DNA of 41,199 nt from Deltaproteobacteria bacterium (GTDB lineage Bacteria > Myxococcota_A > JAADFL01): NCBI GenBank assembly GCA_013152945.1, contig JAADFL010000210.1, positions 11,707 through 52,905 of the forward strand. The letters run 5' to 3'. The notes below the pieces were generated by a model. The model had not been told where the DNA came from. It did no database searches and saw only the letters and a program-made list of their open reading frames with translations. Positions 1-7,480 of the stretch are shown here, piece after piece (position 1 is the stretch's first letter; the number at the start of each line of letters is the position of its first letter). The translations under genes were made by a program, and so were the position numbers.

Positions 1-10
1 TACCAAACGA

Positions 11-41
11 TCCCCCTCGCCCGCTCTGCGGGAGAGGGGGA
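11..41. repeat. G/C-rich dispersed-type hairpin
   Basis: A near-perfect inverted repeat: arms 11-24 and 28-41 pair through TCCCCCTC/GAGGGGGA and CCCGC/GCGGG with one internal mismatch and a TCT loop. It is followed by a run of G-rich sequence (AAAAGGGGGTGAGGGCGG). The layout resembles the short dispersed intergenic hairpins found in many proteobacterial genomes. There is only one copy here, so its repeat status is inferred from appearance. It could also form a structured 3' end for a gene lying left of the window. Confidence 0.6.
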
Positions 42-115
42 CAAAAGGGGGTGAGGGCGGTGGAAAGCCGGCCTGGTCCAGGAGATAAAAATATAAATTA
101 TTGGGATTGGATCTC

Positions 116-227
116 GTAGGGGTGGTTCGCGAACCGCCCCAACTTCATGAAATAACATCATATTTTAGGCACCTTGAAAATCAACCTGGGTGGGGAGGGC
201 CTTGGGCGGTTCGCGAACCGCCCCTAC
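116..227. repeat. Short inverted-repeat element (REP/MITE-like), two palindromic ends
   Basis: Two copies of a palindromic unit centred on GGTTCGCGAACC lie at 116-142 and 202-227. They are in inverted orientation, so the outer edges read GTAGGGG and CCCCTAC and the inner edges read CCCCAA and TTGGGC. The whole is about 112 bp with terminal inverted repeats of about 26 bp and an A/T-richer middle. No clear target-site duplication was seen. No real gene covers it; the open frame across it is an accident of the repeats. It looks like a bipartite REP element or a non-autonomous mini-transposon. Other genomic copies could not be checked. Confidence 0.6.
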
Positions 228-421
228 TTAAGGTATGTGGCATGAACCATTACCCCAACGACATTTTCACTCGGCTCTTTACTGACATATTGACTCGGCT
301 TCGACACAAAGAAAAAGCGGTGGAATCCGGCCGAGGGCGGCTCCATTATTTTCCCGGCCGGCAGTGATGTAAAATAACTTGTCTTCAAGTCAACGTTTGG
401 ATGACGTCGGTATTTGTTTTT
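228..421. other. Non-coding stretch downstream of the first minus-strand gene
   Basis: I see no supportable gene between the inverted-repeat element and the stop codon of the minus-strand gene. The stretch holds a short G/C-rich patch at about 325-365 with the palindromes CGGCCG and CCGGCCGG, and the weak terminator candidate annotated separately. With 1-227 this makes the first 421 bases non-coding. Confidence 0.5.
370..390 (-). terminator. Weak candidate terminator of the DUF507-lnt-kinase-lipoprotein operon
   Basis: Read on the minus strand, a 5-bp stem ACTTG/CAAGT (plus positions 377-381 and 386-390) with a 4-base loop is followed by the T-rich stretch TATTTTA. It lies about 30 bases beyond the stop codon of the last minus-strand gene. 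The stem is short and the U-tract interrupted, so termination here is only plausible. Confidence 0.3.
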
Positions 422-1237
422 CTATTCTTCCTTCTTTCCGCCGGACTTTCTTTTTACGACTTCATTCTTGAGCTTTTCGAGTTCCTTGAGCGCCATGGCC
501 GCCTGTGGAGTTTTTGCATAATCCCTTACAACCTTGGCCAGCAGGAGTTTCTCCTTTTTCAGATGATTGTTTCCCCACCTGGCGGAAACATTCTTGGAAT
601 AGATAAGGGCGCGCTCAAGCGCCGCCTGGGCTTCCCAGGAAGTCCCCGGATAGTTCGTAATGATTTCCTGGTAGACTTTTTCAGCTTTATGTATTCCGGC
701 GAAATTTTTTGCATCGAACAGGCTTGCATGGGAGTCCTCTGCAGCAAACTTGTCTTCTGCAAGCTGACCATCTTCCCACAATGTGTTTCTTACCAGCTCA
801 TTGGCCAGGTCGAAAAGGAATTGAACGTGTTCCGCCTTGAGTTCGGGTTCGTCCTTTGTAAGGACAGCCCCTCTTTCGTAGATGCTTATGCAACCGGTCC
901 TTAACAAGTCCCTGCATTCTCCTGCGAGCCCGCTGATATGTGCAAGGTCCATCGACTCGACCGCGGCACGGTTCACCGGGGGGTACACCTTGGCGGAAAC
1001 CATTGATGGTGTGATTTTGGGCACGATTGTGGCTGATTTAACGGGTCGCTGTTTTTCTTTCGAAGAACCGGTCCCGGACAAAGCCTTTCCGTCCGATCCC
1101 AAATCCGTACCTGCACTTGTTTCGTCGTTCGCAGTATTGGTGCATGACAACTTGCAAGAGGAGAAGGAGATTATGTTGAAAAAGATTACAGCAAGGCATT
1201 TGAAGAAGTTCGTATGTCTTTTTTGCGATATCATCAT
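422..1237 (-). CDS. Putative exported lipoprotein with TPR-like helical C-terminus
   Basis: This 271-aa protein is not a family I recognise. Its N-terminus has basic residues, then a hydrophobic stretch (about residues 13-27) ending in SFSSC. That resembles a lipoprotein signal, although Phe at -3 is atypical, so a Sec signal or membrane anchor is also possible. Residues 30-75 are Ser/Thr/Lys-rich and probably disordered. The C-terminal half is helical, with a pattern of Ala, Leu and Tyr (for example KVYQEIITNYPGTSWEAQAA) like the tetratricopeptide-type repeats of YbgF/BamD-like envelope proteins. It ends in a Lys/Arg/Glu tail. It starts 43 bases after the kinase stop codon and is probably last in the lnt-kinase operon. 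Two adjacent ATG codons are possible starts and neither has a clear ribosome binding site. Confidence 0.7.
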   Translation of the reverse strand: MMISQKRHTNFFKCLAVIFFNIISFSSCKLSCTNTANDETSAGTDLGSDGKALSGTGSSKEKQRPVKSATIVPKITPSMVSAKVYPPVNRAAVESMDLAHISGLAGECRDLLRTGCISIYERGAVLTKDEPELKAEHVQFLFDLANELVRNTLWEDGQLAEDKFAAEDSHASLFDAKNFAGIHKAEKVYQEIITNYPGTSWEAQAALERALIYSKNVSARWGNNHLKKEKLLLAKVVRDYAKTPQAAMALKELEKLKNEVVKRKSGGKKEE

Positions 1238-1280
1238 TGGTAACGAAGGCTATATAGCTCACTCATTTGAGTCAAGGGGC

Positions 1281-3413
1281 TCAACTTTCCGGAATGATTT
1301 TCAGCTTGATTTGCAAGGGAAGAGCCCATTTTCGTTTCAAGTGCAATACCTGTTCACCTGGGCCGAGCCTTACGCCGTACAAGGGCGTCATACCCAATCT
1401 CCTGCCGTTCAAGTCTATATAACCCCATGGCTTGGCATCCAGGTTCAAGGAAAATATCTTGTGTCCTTTTCTGCCGGATGACTTTACATTCAGGCGCATC
1501 TTGAAGGTGAGTTTCCTTTTACCCTCAATCCTTTCGAATTTCATGAGATGGGCTCCCGGAGCCATGGTAAGCTCCCCTACCGGCGCGGAACCGATATTAC
1601 GGTTGTCTATAGTGAGCACATAGTCGGGCTCCCAGCTCATCCACATGATCACCCCTGTGGACTCGAGACGAGCTGTTACTTTTATGGATTTTCCTCCGAT
1701 GATTGATATTGTCTGTTGCCAGGGTCTGAACCCCTTTTTTGTAAGGCGCAAGGTCGTCCTTGTACCGCCTCGAAGTCCGCTCAAGGTAGCAGGAGTCTTT
1801 TTTTTGGAAGGTTCTCCGTTTATTGCCAGGTCGGCCCCGCTTGGAATACTTGAAACGACCAATTTGCCCGGCAGCCCTGTAAGAACCGGTTGAAGCGTTT
1901 TCGGCTTGGTATCCTTCAATGTGAAGCTCTTTTCAAAAGGTTCATAACCATCCAGGAAAAGATGCAATCTGTGCTTCCACCATAGGGAGAGCCCATGGAT
2001 CTCGGTGGGCGTCTTCAGGCCGGTATTCTTGCCGTCCAGTTCTATTCTCGCCCCGAGAGGGGTGGAGGAAAGGACCAGGGAACCTGTTAGAGGTTCGAGT
2101 TTCACCTGCAAGGATTTTTCTTCTCCTTGCTTCAGCATCAATATTTCCTGGTAAGGTTTGAATCCCTTCTCTTCGATCCTGACGAGCAAACCTGTATTCA
2201 CAATTAAATCTTTCACCGTTAAAGGTGTTTTACCGATTATTTTTCCGTCCACCGTGACTGTTGCGCCGTCGGGCTTGGAATTGATTTTCAGCGTTGCACT
2301 CGGGGCCCAGAAGACCAGGAAAATCGCGGCCGCCAATCCCAGCAATGCTATCGATGCGGCGAACCACACGGCAAGCCTTGTCCTGGAAAGACGGTGTCTC
2401 TTGCCGGCCCTTGGTTTTCTTGCTTGCTCCTCATGTTGTGCCAGGGGCTTTTCAGATACTATTGTCTTGTCGGACTTTGGTACTGGGATCTTCTGTTTTT
2501 CAGGAAAAAGCCTTTGGATGAAGGCTCCAAGGTGCTCGGCCCGGCGATCTTTTGACGCAATGGCTGCACTGATTTTTTCCAGGTCGTCCAGCAAGGATGC
2601 CGCCGACTCATACCGGTCGTCCGGATTTTTTTCCAACAAGCGCATGACTGCCCGATCCAATTCTTCGGGAATGTCCGGCACGATGCTCCGTGGACTCGAT
2701 GGTTGTCTGTTGCACACATCGTCCAGGGTTGACCTGATATCATCTTTGAGGGGAAACGCCTTTTTTAATGTCAAGGTTTCATAAAGTACCGCTCCAAGTG
2801 AGAAAAGGTCGCTCCTTGCATCGACCGGTCCGGCCTGGACCTGCTCCGGGGACATGTACGAAAACTTACCCTTGAGTTGACCACTGCTCGATTCACTTGA
2901 GAAAAGTGATGCCCTGGCCAGGCCGAAGTCCGTCAGTTTAATTTCTCCCTCGAAAGACACTAGGATGTTGGGAGGGCTGACGTCCCGGTGTACCAAGCCC
3001 AGGCTCCTGCCTGATTCATCCCTGGACCTGTGCAAGTAGTCCAGACCCTTACATACACCTTTTGCAATCTCGAGAGATCTTTGCCAACCAATAGGTTCCA
3101 TCCTGTCCGATGCCCTGAGAATAAGCGAACGCAAGTCGACTCCGTGGACATGTTCCATGGCCAGGAAATAAGATTTGTTCACAACGCCGAAATCAAAGAC
3201 CTGCACGACGTTCGCATGCGAAAGCCTGGCCGCCACTTCAGCTTCGTTGCAGAACATTTTTTCGAATGCAGGGTTTTCACTCAAATGCGGGAGCATCCTT
3301 TTAATTACCAGTAGTTTCTTGAATCCAGGGCCGCTTTCGAGTCGCGCCAGGTATATTTCGCCCATACCCCCGGTAGCCAGCCTGTCCAAAAGTTCGTACC
3401 TGCCGAATTTCAT
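1281..3413 (-). CDS. Membrane Ser/Thr protein kinase with C-terminal PEGA repeats
   Basis: This is a 710-aa eukaryotic-type (Hanks) kinase. The kinase domain spans about residues 5-280: Gly-rich loop ATGGMGEIYLA, ATP-binding Lys38 (VIKRM), catalytic loop HRDVSPPNIL (142-151), DFG at 162-164, and activation segment leading to SYMSPEQ. All residues needed for phosphotransfer appear present. A basic juxtamembrane linker precedes one TM helix (about 347-369). The outer part holds three clear PEGA-type repeats (about 373-440, 444-513, 516-585), each with a pattern like SKPDGATVTVDGKIIGKTPL, and two degenerate ones towards the end. PEGA modules are surface/periplasmic beta domains in deltaproteobacterial kinases. 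Its ATG overlaps the lnt stop codon (ATGA), so the two are translationally coupled. Its substrates cannot be told from sequence. Confidence 0.93.
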   Translation of the reverse strand: MKFGRYELLDRLATGGMGEIYLARLESGPGFKKLLVIKRMLPHLSENPAFEKMFCNEAEVAARLSHANVVQVFDFGVVNKSYFLAMEHVHGVDLRSLILRASDRMEPIGWQRSLEIAKGVCKGLDYLHRSRDESGRSLGLVHRDVSPPNILVSFEGEIKLTDFGLARASLFSSESSSGQLKGKFSYMSPEQVQAGPVDARSDLFSLGAVLYETLTLKKAFPLKDDIRSTLDDVCNRQPSSPRSIVPDIPEELDRAVMRLLEKNPDDRYESAASLLDDLEKISAAIASKDRRAEHLGAFIQRLFPEKQKIPVPKSDKTIVSEKPLAQHEEQARKPRAGKRHRLSRTRLAVWFAASIALLGLAAAIFLVFWAPSATLKINSKPDGATVTVDGKIIGKTPLTVKDLIVNTGLLVRIEEKGFKPYQEILMLKQGEEKSLQVKLEPLTGSLVLSSTPLGARIELDGKNTGLKTPTEIHGLSLWWKHRLHLFLDGYEPFEKSFTLKDTKPKTLQPVLTGLPGKLVVSSIPSGADLAINGEPSKKKTPATLSGLRGGTRTTLRLTKKGFRPWQQTISIIGGKSIKVTARLESTGVIMWMSWEPDYVLTIDNRNIGSAPVGELTMAPGAHLMKFERIEGKRKLTFKMRLNVKSSGRKGHKIFSLNLDAKPWGYIDLNGRRLGMTPLYGVRLGPGEQVLHLKRKWALPLQIKLKIIPES

Positions 3414-5014
3414 GTGTGGTCCTTTTTACGGGCGGTTTTCCTGGATTCGATTCTATCGGTCAATGCTCCTTTGGACCTTGTTTCAATAACTATTAGTAGA
3501 ATGAGGACTACAATGAAAATCAATGAAATGATGGGTACAAAGTCCCCGTATTTCGAATAGATGGTCTCGATCCGCATTTTTGGCACACTATCTACAAGTA
3601 TCTGCGTAGTAAAGAGTTTTGATGTCTTGCGTATCCGGCCCAAGGGATCGATGAAACAAGAGATTCCCGTGTTTGTCGAACGAACAAGGGATTTGCGGTG
3701 TTCTATGGACCTGAACACTGCGAGCGCCATGTGCTGGTAAGGCTCAGCCGTGTTTCCGAACCAGGAATCATTGGTCAGGTTTACAAATACATCCGGTGAA
3801 TGCTTGGCCAGGGCCAGTCCAAACCTTGGAATAATGTCCTCGTAGCAGATCATAGGGCCAATCCGCCAATCCCGGATTTTGAAAACAGTAGTTGTTTTGC
3901 CTCTGGAAAATCGTCCGGCATAAGGAAACCACTTGTAGATGAACGGCAGGTCTTCGCCGAATGGTATGTACTCGCTGAAGAGCATGGGATAGTTCTTGTG
4001 GTATACGCCCCCGACAAGGGGGAAACCCGGCTTGAACAGGAAGGCGCTGTTGTAATACGGCTGGGTCAGCTTGACACAGGAAATGCCTTTGCACGAGAGA
4101 CCTCCGGTTATGAGAGGCCTATCGAATGAAAGTGCCCAAAATGGTGTTTTCATGTCATCAAGGTCGATTTGGAATGCAACCGCTGTCTCAGGCCATATCA
4201 CCAAGTCGACACCAATATCATGTGTTGCCGTATGAGTAAGATCCATGAATTTGTCCAGGATGCTTCTATACTTGCTGGGATTCATCTTGTCCCAGTGGTT
4301 CACGTTCACCTGGATCAGGCCGATTTTCATTTTTTCCGCTTTTGAAATGACGGTTTCCAATGAGCGCATCCTGGCCCAACCGCCGATGGAAGCAACAGCG
4401 ACCGTCAATATGGCAATCAATGATGGAAGGTATTTCAGAAGGTTTTTACGGACAGAGCCTTGGAACAGTCCGTTTATCAGGTCGAAGACGGCACAGTTGA
4501 AAAGAACCAGGAGAAACGTAACGAGAATGATTCCTCCTACCTCGGCGGATTGGGCGAGCGGCAGGAAGTTGTACTGTGAATCGCCGAGGTACCAGGGAAA
4601 TAGCAAGGGAAACAACCATTCCAGCGTTGCCATCAGTGCCGGTCCGTGAACAATGGATGGAAGATCGAATCTGGCTTGGAATATTCTTTCCCCAAGGGCC
4701 CAGAGACCGAAAAGCAGTCCCGAGTAAAGTCCGTTCAACAGAACTCCTATCCACGCCACGTAGGGTGGCAACCCGGCGAACTCGGTCAATGTATGTGAAA
4801 TCCAATAAAAGCCGGCGATATTAGTTCCCGCTCCCATCAGCCAGCCCAGGAGGAAGGCATGTTTCGGCTTGACCGTCCTGATGGCAAGCAGCAACGGCAC
4901 CAATGATACCAAACCGAAATATGGTATGGATGCTTTTGGAAAGGCAAGCACTGTGAACAAGGCTGACAGCAATGCCGCCAACGGCCTGACCACAGCCTTG
5001 AAGTGCTCTCTCAA
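3410..5014 (-). CDS. lnt: Apolipoprotein N-acyltransferase
   Basis: Lnt transfers an acyl chain from phospholipid to the N-terminal Cys of diacylated lipoproteins in the inner membrane. The 534-aa length is normal. About six TM helices occupy residues 10-210, then a periplasmic nitrilase-like domain with the catalytic triad Glu276 (IWPETAV), Lys340 (YHKNYPM) and Cys390 (MICYEDIIP). The SWFG motif and the usual HR/ST block near 439-450 follow, and a last TM helix near 492-511. The start is TTG, supported by AAAGGG seven bases upstream. It sits 61 bases after the DUF507 gene and overlaps the kinase gene by four bases. Several putative lipoproteins in this window (residual HtrA-like protein, TPR-like protein, propeller protein) would be its substrates. 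Confidence 0.96.
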   Translation of the reverse strand: MREHFKAVVRPLAALLSALFTVLAFPKASIPYFGLVSLVPLLLAIRTVKPKHAFLLGWLMGAGTNIAGFYWISHTLTEFAGLPPYVAWIGVLLNGLYSGLLFGLWALGERIFQARFDLPSIVHGPALMATLEWLFPLLFPWYLGDSQYNFLPLAQSAEVGGIILVTFLLVLFNCAVFDLINGLFQGSVRKNLLKYLPSLIAILTVAVASIGGWARMRSLETVISKAEKMKIGLIQVNVNHWDKMNPSKYRSILDKFMDLTHTATHDIGVDLVIWPETAVAFQIDLDDMKTPFWALSFDRPLITGGLSCKGISCVKLTQPYYNSAFLFKPGFPLVGGVYHKNYPMLFSEYIPFGEDLPFIYKWFPYAGRFSRGKTTTVFKIRDWRIGPMICYEDIIPRFGLALAKHSPDVFVNLTNDSWFGNTAEPYQHMALAVFRSIEHRKSLVRSTNTGISCFIDPLGRIRKTSKLFTTQILVDSVPKMRIETIYSKYGDFVPIISLIFIVVLILLIVIETRSKGALTDRIESRKTARKKDHT

Positions 5015-5075
5015 TTCAGCACCCTTTATTGGTGAATCTCATCGTAGATCGAGCCTGCTGCGGTTACCGGAATGG

Positions 5076-5594
5076 TCAGCTTAAACCACGTATCCTTTTA
5101 AGTTGCTCGAGGATCCTCGTATATTCGGTTTCCCAGGCTGCGGTACCCTCGGTGAGGTTCTTGATCCTGCGCCTTACTTCCTGATCCAGCTCCTTGTCGA
5201 TATCAAGGTGCTCTCTAAAGACCTTGATCATCTTCCTGCGAAGGACATGATCCTCGGCAAATACCTCTTCTACGAACCTGCTGTGCATGAAGGCGCCGAT
5301 AATCTGATTGATTAGGTAGTCGATTCCATCATCTCCTGTATAGAATCCCATCTCCTCGGCGACTATTCGCTTGGTTCGGGCGAAACTCTGCTGGTCGATT
5401 CTGCGTTGCTCCATGATATCTTTTGTTTTTTCATTAACAAGGGCCTCGACCTTAAGGTATTCGTTCAAGATTGCCGAGGCATCGCGTTCTACCTCGCCGA
5501 CTTCGGCGTCCGTGACCTCTATGTCTCCGGCTTCGCGCAGGACCTTTACGATATCTCGAGCAATGGCCGGTATCTTTCCCCGGAACAATCTCAT
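5076..5594 (-). CDS. DUF507 family protein
   Basis: This 172-aa soluble, highly charged and helical protein matches the DUF507 family, whose function is unknown. The N-terminus MRLFRGKIPAIARDIVKVL and the later MGFYTGDDGIDYLINQIIGA block are typical. There are two related halves of about 85 residues, each pairing helices with an acidic/basic pattern. I chose the ATG at 5594 over an upstream in-frame start because the family begins MRL and GAGAAAGG lies about nine bases before it. It is first in the apparent operon with lnt, the PEGA kinase and the lipoprotein, and has a candidate promoter upstream. Confidence 0.88.
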   Translation of the reverse strand: MRLFRGKIPAIARDIVKVLREAGDIEVTDAEVGEVERDASAILNEYLKVEALVNEKTKDIMEQRRIDQQSFARTKRIVAEEMGFYTGDDGIDYLINQIIGAFMHSRFVEEVFAEDHVLRRKMIKVFREHLDIDKELDQEVRRRIKNLTEGTAAWETEYTRILEQLKRIRGLS

Positions 5595-5669
5595 AGTTAA
5601 AAACCTTTCTCTCGGCACCCCCACCCGGTTCGGGGCGGATCAGTGCCGGCTATTATGCCAATCAGCCCA

Positions 5670-5698
5670 AGTCTATTGTCGGGCCTCATGACTGTCAA
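5670..5698 (-). promoter_or_regulatory. Candidate sigma70-type promoter for DUF507-lnt operon
   Basis: On the minus strand, TTGACA (plus 5693-5698) is followed after 17 bases by TAGACT (plus 5670-5675). This is a perfect -35 with a 4/6 -10 box. The predicted transcript would start near 5663 and lead into the DUF507 gene. The long inverted repeat at 5708-5762 lies just upstream of this promoter. Confidence 0.5.
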
Positions 5699-5707
5699 GG
5701 CAATTGT

Positions 5708-5762
5708 CTTTAACACATTGCGTCATTTTTTTCTTGACAAGTTTTGACGCAACGTGTTAAAG
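5708..5762. promoter_or_regulatory. Long interrupted palindrome in divergent promoter region (operator candidate)
   Basis: Two 18-base arms, 5708-5725 and 5745-5762, are reverse complements with one mismatch (CTTTAACACATTGCGTCA against TGACGCAACGTGTTAAAG). They are separated by 19 bases. The spacer contains a perfect TTGACA hexamer (plus strand, 5734-5739), with a weak -10 candidate TTAAAG 17 bases later that overlaps the right arm. The element lies between the DUF507 promoter and the phasin gene, and could be a repressor or activator site controlling one or both. It could also fold as an RNA hairpin if transcribed. Confidence 0.55.
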
Positions 5763-5847
5763 GCTTTTTTCGTGTAAGAGGGAACCAATCGGCTCCCATG
5801 TTCGAGGGTAAAAAGTCCATTTTGGACGATAGGCGGAGGTAAGGTAC

Positions 5848-6435
5848 ATGTTATCCAAGAATATTTCAAAGGTTCCGGAAAATGTAAAGAATCGCCTGGA
5901 TGCTGCTGCAAGGTCCTTTGGGGCCTATCACAGGGATTTGCAGGCAGCCCTGCAATCCTTGTCAGTAAGGCGCCAGGAACAATTCGAGGCCGGCAAGAAA
6001 AGGGCAGAAGAATTATTGAGCAATGTGGAAGCCCAGGTAATAATCAAGAAGACAAGTGAGTTGTACCTGAAGATACAGGCATTGATCTCGGAGTGGCAGT
6101 CTATGGTGCAGGAGCACTTGACAGGATTAACGGATTTGTTGGGGGTAATATCCGTTTCCAGTAATAACTCTCCTCCGGAACCATTGAAGCCGAAGCCGTC
6201 TTCAAAGAGCAGGAGTGTCAATCGGGCCGCATCCAAAAGAAAGAAGAAGTCGGTAAAAACAGCGAAAAAAGGCGGCACAAGCGTTGCCAAGAAAAAGGCG
6301 GCAAGGAAATCGGCAAAGGCCGTGAGAGTAAAGGCTTCAGCCGGGACGAAGTCTTCGGCCAGGGAAGTGAAGGCCGGGAAAACCAGGAAAACAGGCAATC
6401 GAAAAACAGTCAAAAGACAGGCTGCCAAAAAATAA
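5848..6435 (+). CDS. Phasin-like protein with histone-H1-like Lys/Ala-rich tail
   Basis: The first ~110 of 195 residues form amphipathic helices (for example FGAYHRDLQAALQSLSVRRQ and KKRAEELLSNVEAQ) with the layout of phasins, which coat polyhydroxyalkanoate granules. Residues ~110-195 are almost entirely Lys, Arg, Ala, Ser, Thr and Pro, including AKKK/KRKKK clusters, like the C-terminus of histone H1 or the tail of PhaF. In PhaF such a tail binds DNA and helps distribute granules at division. The start has an excellent site (GGCGGAGGT, about eight bases upstream). A second phasin-like gene follows. Family membership rests on pattern and neighbour, not on a strict motif. A general nucleoid-associated protein is the alternative. 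Confidence 0.65.
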   Translation: MLSKNISKVPENVKNRLDAAARSFGAYHRDLQAALQSLSVRRQEQFEAGKKRAEELLSNVEAQVIIKKTSELYLKIQALISEWQSMVQEHLTGLTDLLGVISVSSNNSPPEPLKPKPSSKSRSVNRAASKRKKKSVKTAKKGGTSVAKKKAARKSAKAVRVKASAGTKSSAREVKAGKTRKTGNRKTVKRQAAKK

Positions 6436-6467
6436 AGTCTTTGAATCTGAACCCGGCTTTTCGTGAT

Positions 6468-6487
6468 GGCGGTCTCTTGAGAACGCC
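6468..6487. other. Intergenic hairpin between the two phasin-like genes
   Basis: GGCGGTCTC (6468-6476) and GAGAACGCC (6479-6487) pair as 4+4 base pairs around one mismatch, with a two-base gap that would open into a small loop. It lies 33 bases after the first phasin-like gene and about 75 bases before the next. There is no T-tract, so it may be an RNA-processing or stability element rather than a terminator. Confidence 0.3.
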
Positions 6488-6563
6488 GGAGCATGAACCA
6501 TGGCTGAAAGTGAGATATCAGTGGATTGCAGCGATTTTTTAAAAAGCAGATGGAGGTGCGCGT

Positions 6564-6983
6564 ATGGAAAAAATAATAAATGACAGGGAAACAAGCGACT
6601 CGAAAACAATTCCTAAAGGAAGCAGTAGGCAGCAATTGCCTTTCCAGGCAAAAGTAGCCGAGATATGGAGGAGTACAGTTGACAATTTTGGGCCGAAAGC
6701 CAGGCAGGCTTCTTATGGGGTGAACAAATTGATACAACGATTGGATGTCGGGCAGTCAGGAGCGCTTAAAGCGGTCGAAGAATTCTCGCAAAAGATAATA
6801 AGAGATGGAGAACAGGTCGAGCGAAGAATCCAGAACGGGGTTCGGACGACCATGACCCGTTTCAAGATCGTGGCATCGGATGAAATGCATGAATTGAGCA
6901 GGAGGGTGGACGTGCTCGGCACAAGGCTCGGCCGCCGGTTGCGCAAGAATTCAAAAAGAGATAAAGAGGTACAGGAGCATTGA
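6564..6983 (+). CDS. PhaF/PhaI-type granule-associated protein (phasin-like)
   Basis: This is a 139-aa basic helical protein. The central part (SQKIIRDGEQVERRI) and the C-terminal heptad segment (ELSRRVDVLGTRLGRRL) match the pattern of poly(hydroxyalkanoate) granule-associated proteins: an amphipathic granule-binding helix with a DGE motif, then a short leucine-zipper-like coiled coil beginning near DEMHELSRRVD. It ends in a short basic tail. GGAGG lies about eight bases before the ATG. It follows the other phasin-like gene by 128 bases in the same direction. No PHA synthase or depolymerase is in the window, so a role in PHA storage is inferred. Confidence 0.65.
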   Translation: MEKIINDRETSDSKTIPKGSSRQQLPFQAKVAEIWRSTVDNFGPKARQASYGVNKLIQRLDVGQSGALKAVEEFSQKIIRDGEQVERRIQNGVRTTMTRFKIVASDEMHELSRRVDVLGTRLGRRLRKNSKRDKEVQEH

Positions 6984-7028
6984 CGACATGACTTTGATAG
7001 ATGACATTCTCCTCCCGACCTGACCCAT

Positions 7029-7066
7029 GAAAATGTGAGCCTGCACATTTTCCCCGGGCAATATCC
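7029..7066 (+). terminator. Hairpin pair after phasin genes (possible terminator)
   Basis: A perfect 9-bp stem GAAAATGTG/CACATTTTC (7029-7037 and 7044-7052, six-base loop) is followed directly by a smaller CCCGG/CCGGG hairpin near 7053-7067. Position, about 45 bases after the phasin stop codon, fits a transcript end. There is no clear poly-T run, so intrinsic termination is uncertain. The rest of the gap 6984-7268 holds the promoter annotated next and no gene that I can support. Confidence 0.4.
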
Positions 7067-7174
7067 GGGAGGTTCTTACCTTTGTGAACAGGATAAACGG
7101 AAAATAATGCTGTATTGTCTTATTTTGTAAAGTTCCTTTTTGGGGAAGCTCCGGCATTTAGTTCGATTGTCCGG

Positions 7175-7204
7175 TTGACAGGATGTTGTTGTCTTAACTA
7201 TAAG
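7175..7204 (+). promoter_or_regulatory. Near-consensus sigma70 promoter for the DUF1844/HtrA-like operon
   Basis: TTGACA at 7175-7180 is followed by an 18-base spacer and TATAAG at 7199-7204. This is a perfect -35 and a 5/6 -10. The expected start near 7211 gives a leader of about 58 bases before the 61-aa gene. It is one of the best promoters in the window. Confidence 0.75.
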
Positions 7205-7268
7205 AGTTCCGGTTGAACATGGTATGGCGGGTCATTGGGAAGCATATCGTATGCCGGAGGTCCTATTC

Positions 7269-7454
7269 ATGGGAAAGAAAAAATTTTTCGAAAACCTTAA
7301 CGTCGACAAGCGCTTGATAGAACGCAACCTGGTGAGAGGCAAGCTCTCAAAAGAAGCTCTTGAAGATTATCTCCAAAGATTGAAGAATGTTGCAGACAAG
7401 GCGGTACCATTGTTTGCAGAAGAAAGCGAACAGGATCAGCAAGGTAAGGAATAG
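7269..7454 (+). CDS. Small conserved-looking protein, function unknown (61 aa)
   Basis: I chose the ATG at 7269 because GGAGG sits eight bases upstream; an upstream in-frame ATG at 7224 lacks a site and lies only about 13 bases after the predicted transcript start. The protein is charged and helical, with the segment DKRLIERNLVRGKLSKEAL followed by a predicted helix (EDYLQRLKNVADKAVPLF) and an acidic C-terminus. No TM or Cys is present. It heads an operon with the DUF1844 protein and the HtrA-like protein. I do not recognise a family with certainty. Confidence 0.75.
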   Translation: MGKKKFFENLNVDKRLIERNLVRGKLSKEALEDYLQRLKNVADKAVPLFAEESEQDQQGKE

Positions 7455-7480
7455 GCCGGGTAATATTTGTTGAGGAGGCC

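Noticed and set aside
116-142. GGTTCGCGAACC read as a tRNA T-arm
   Set aside because: There is no acceptor stem, anticodon arm or CCA end nearby, and the sequence is a simple perfect palindrome that recurs at 202-227.
101-367. Open frame of 88 codons on the plus strand
   Set aside because: It runs through both arms of the inverted-repeat element, has no ribosome binding site and no family likeness; the frame is a by-product of the repeat.
882-1481. 199-codon plus-strand open frame opposite the lipoprotein and kinase genes
   Set aside because: It spans parts of two minus-strand genes and the gap between them, without a start signal or family likeness.
5928-6737. 269-codon minus-strand open frame opposite the phasin genes
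   Set aside because: It is antisense to two well-supported genes with good ribosome sites; its Phe/Leu/Ser-rich translation mirrors the Lys-rich coding of the plus strand.
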